64,000 bases of DNA from NCBI GenBank assembly GCA_963749825.1, contig CAVVOI010000012.1, positions 1 to 64,000 of the forward strand, in the 5' to 3' direction. Below the pieces are notes generated by a model. The model was not told the origin of the DNA, ran no database searches, and saw only the letters and a program-made list of their open reading frames with translations. The DNA is from UBA11865 sp963749825. GTDB lineage: Bacteria; Chloroflexota; Anaerolineae; Promineifilales; Promineifilaceae. Below, one piece after another: positions 62,560 through 64,000 of this stretch (the stretch's first letter is position 1; each line of letters opens with the position of its first letter). A program made the position numbers and the translations under genes.

Positions 62560-63387
62560 ATGAATGAAGTATCAGAAAAAGCCAGGGACGATTTATTCTG
62601 GCGTCATCTAAAATCATTACCTGCATTCCGAGCACTGTTACGTTCTGTCGAGGCTCGGTTTTACGAAACAATCAGTTTGCAGGAACCGGTACTCGACCTC
62701 GGTTGCGGCGATGGTAGTTTTGCCTCTCTCACTTTTGATCATTCGTTAACGGTCGGCTTTGATCCCTGGTGGAGTCCTCTTCAAAAAGCCAAGTCTGCGG
62801 GAGTTTATGAATTCGTTATCCAGGGGATGGGACACCAGTTGCCATTCCCAAGCAACTATTTTGGATCTATCATCAGTAATTCCGTCTTGGAACACATACC
62901 CGAGATCGATCCTGTACTTCAAGATGTAACACGAGTGCTGAAACCAGGTGGTAAACTCGTCGTTACTATGCCGACAGATAATTTCACAGCCTACCTAGGA
63001 GGTAGCGCCCTTTTTGAAAAATTTGGTTTAATTGGGCCGGCTAATTATTACAGGCGAATTTTCAACCGGATTTCCAGGCACGCTCATACTGATTCGCCGG
63101 AAATCTGGGCAGATAGATTTATTAATGCCGGCCTAGAAGTTGAAGTAAGTAGAGAATACTTTTCCGTTGAAGCACTTCGTGCTCTCGAGATCGGGCATGC
63201 GTATGGCCTACCTTCTGCCCTCATCCATTTTCTGACCGGGCAGTGGATTATTGCCCCATGGCAAAGCAATTTACACCTTACAGAAACATGGTTGCGTAAG
63301 TACTACGATGAGGAAAAAACTTCTGATGGCACTTATGTCTTTTTTATCGTTAGTAAGCCAGACTTTGCCCATCTAAACGGCCAGTAA
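62560..63387 (+). CDS. Class I SAM-dependent methyltransferase
   Basis: A 275-residue methyltransferase. Motif I is LDLGCGDGSFA at about residue 46, and the later NSVLEHIPEIDPVLQDVTRVLKPGG segment is typical of the Methyltransf_11 group. The substrate is unknown, but such enzymes in this setting often modify a sugar or lipid. The gene follows the GT4 gene by 56 bases, and a possible terminator lies at 63555-63578. Confidence 0.85.
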   Translation: MNEVSEKARDDLFWRHLKSLPAFRALLRSVEARFYETISLQEPVLDLGCGDGSFASLTFDHSLTVGFDPWWSPLQKAKSAGVYEFVIQGMGHQLPFPSNYFGSIISNSVLEHIPEIDPVLQDVTRVLKPGGKLVVTMPTDNFTAYLGGSALFEKFGLIGPANYYRRIFNRISRHAHTDSPEIWADRFINAGLEVEVSREYFSVEALRALEIGHAYGLPSALIHFLTGQWIIAPWQSNLHLTETWLRKYYDEEKTSDGTYVFFIVSKPDFAHLNGQ

Positions 63388-63701
63388 CCTTCGTTTCGAC
63401 CTGTATCTTGAGAATTACTAAGTTTTTAATAAAATAGGCCGTTTGTTGTTCGTGAGTATTTATTTGTATATCAATTTTTAAAGGACTCATTAAAATCTCA
63501 GCAACTCACTACGTTTTCTTAAGGATTAGCGTGTAGGAATAAGCTGGAGTAAGGGACGCAATTTCGTCTGTTTTTTTTAATGAGCTTATTCGAGGAAACA
63601 ATTCCAACCAATTCACTGATAATCATTTCAGATTCTTTTCGATTACTCTTCTCTACTCCTGAGTATACTGATTAGTCATGACCAAAAGAATGAGGTAGGA
63701 C
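63388..63701. other. Gap before the last, partial gene
   Basis: No gene is seen in these 314 bases. They hold the terminator candidate at 63555-63578, itself framed by GAATAAGCT (63537-63545) and its reverse complement (63583-63591), and a possible -10 TATACT at 63664-63669. Confidence 0.45.
63555..63578 (+). terminator. Weak intrinsic terminator after the methyltransferase gene
   Basis: GACG (63555-63558) pairs with CGTC (63565-63568), and after two bases comes a run of eight T. The stem is short, but the larger flanking inverted repeat (63537-63591) may help. It would end the 60182-63387 transcript. Confidence 0.4.
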
Positions 63702-64000
63702 ATTACAGATCAAAACTCCTTGCACGAAAGCGATCAAGAAATTGATGATCCAATATTAGCAACTCCTGAAGGCGTTGAAGATAACCAGAAGTCACTCCGG
63801 GTGGCTGGTTCAACGATCTTTATACTTGTCGCTCTGATGGCTATTCTAGTTTTGGCCGCCTATTTTCGTTTCACTGGCTTAAATTGGGATGACACCTATC
63901 ATCTTCACCCTGACGAAAGGTTCCTGACGGATGTCGCCTCTTTATTAAAATCAACTGATCCCATAACGTATCTGAGGACATCGGAATCGTCACTCAATCC
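63702..64000 (+). CDS. Membrane glycosyltransferase-like protein, 5' part (runs off the window)
   Basis: The frame continues past 64000. It begins with about 32 polar, acidic residues, then a membrane segment (about residues 33-55, TIFILVALMAILVLAA), then FRFTGLNWDDTYHLHPDERFL. The last resembles the conserved DE/HPDE region of large GT-C type, lipid-carrier-dependent glycosyltransferases in Chloroflexota. The nearest upstream stop is at 63699-63701. An ATT at 63702 has GAGG six bases before it, and a TTG at 63720 is the alternative; neither is ordinary. Its position suggests membership of the glycolipid cluster. Confidence 0.6.
   Translation, partial: MTDQNSLHESDQEIDDPILATPEGVEDNQKSLRVAGSTIFILVALMAILVLAAYFRFTGLNWDDTYHLHPDERFLTDVASLLKSTDPITYLRTSESSLN

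Noticed and set aside
1..64000. tRNA, rRNA, CRISPR arrays, insertion sequences or prophage
   Set aside because: I found no cloverleaf-like T-arm motif, no regularly spaced repeat and no transposase or phage gene. The one recombinase is a chromosomal XerD type.

Overview
The window looks like chromosomal DNA from an uncultured Chloroflexota bacterium, probably Anaerolineae-like. This is inferred from gene content, not from a marker-gene match. The indicators are a fused NuoCD next to NuoB and NuoI, DUF4012 and DUF2723 membrane proteins, C25 (gingipain-like) peptidases, a bactofilin-like protein with a coiled coil, a cyclic 2,3-diphosphoglycerate synthetase homologue, and many envelope proteins built as signal anchor, folded domain, Pro/Thr/Ser-rich linker and C-terminal membrane segment. 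G+C is moderate by eye. I see no tRNA, rRNA, CRISPR array, insertion sequence or prophage.

Layout. 1-973: an S1-domain RNA-binding protein behind a consensus promoter. 1040-8852 (minus): moeA, an HD-domain protein and a RicT/PSP1 protein; then, beyond a 330-bp gap, an apparent operon iscX-like, nuoB, nuoCD, nuoI and mrp, which pairs Fe-S subunits of complex I with two Fe-S assembly proteins. 9048-12572 (plus): a DUF3524 glycosyltransferase (tRNA-queuosine mannosyltransferase family) and an alpha-glucan phosphorylase. 12583-15943: two small membrane proteins, a third very small one, a lone receiver-domain protein, and a large PHP phosphoesterase fused to an AlbA_2 domain. 16034-21381: mogA/moaB, an RlmI-type rRNA methyltransferase and smc, closed by a strong bidirectional terminator. 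21521-23595 (minus): rpsF and rpsR (no ssb between them) and a SurA-like membrane foldase. 23893-27086: a GH99-like/LysM surface protein convergent with radA.

27452-39478 (plus) is the most unusual part. It is a tightly packed run of a small FN3-like membrane protein, a stand-alone PqqD-like protein, a very large C25 peptidase broken by several +1 shifts, a second FN3-like Ser/Thr-rich membrane protein, a second membrane-anchored C25 peptidase, a DUF2723 (protein O-mannosyltransferase-type) protein and a DUF4012 protein. An SH3-domain surface protein follows. I read it as an envelope protein maturation or surface-decoration module.

39633-64000: htpG; an FtsW/RodA-type flippase/polymerase with a frameshifted transpeptidase; mtnP; a bactofilin-like protein divergent from a frameshifted PKD/CAP surface protein; a cyclic 2,3-DPG synthetase homologue; xerD; rsmD with a degenerate catalytic motif; a frameshifted PTPS-related membrane protein; sucCD; a cupin/aldo-keto reductase/DSD1-type PLP enzyme operon; and a glycolipid or polysaccharide cluster (UPF0104 flippase-like protein, GT4 glycosyltransferase, methyltransferase, start of a large membrane glycosyltransferase).

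Four long envelope genes (C25 peptidase, PbpA-like, PKD/CAP, PTPS-related) each read as one protein if single bases are dropped. All nine inferred shifts are in the same direction, an extra base, and five lie within 1 kb. This is either a local consensus problem or real decay, and it should be settled before these genes are called pseudogenes.
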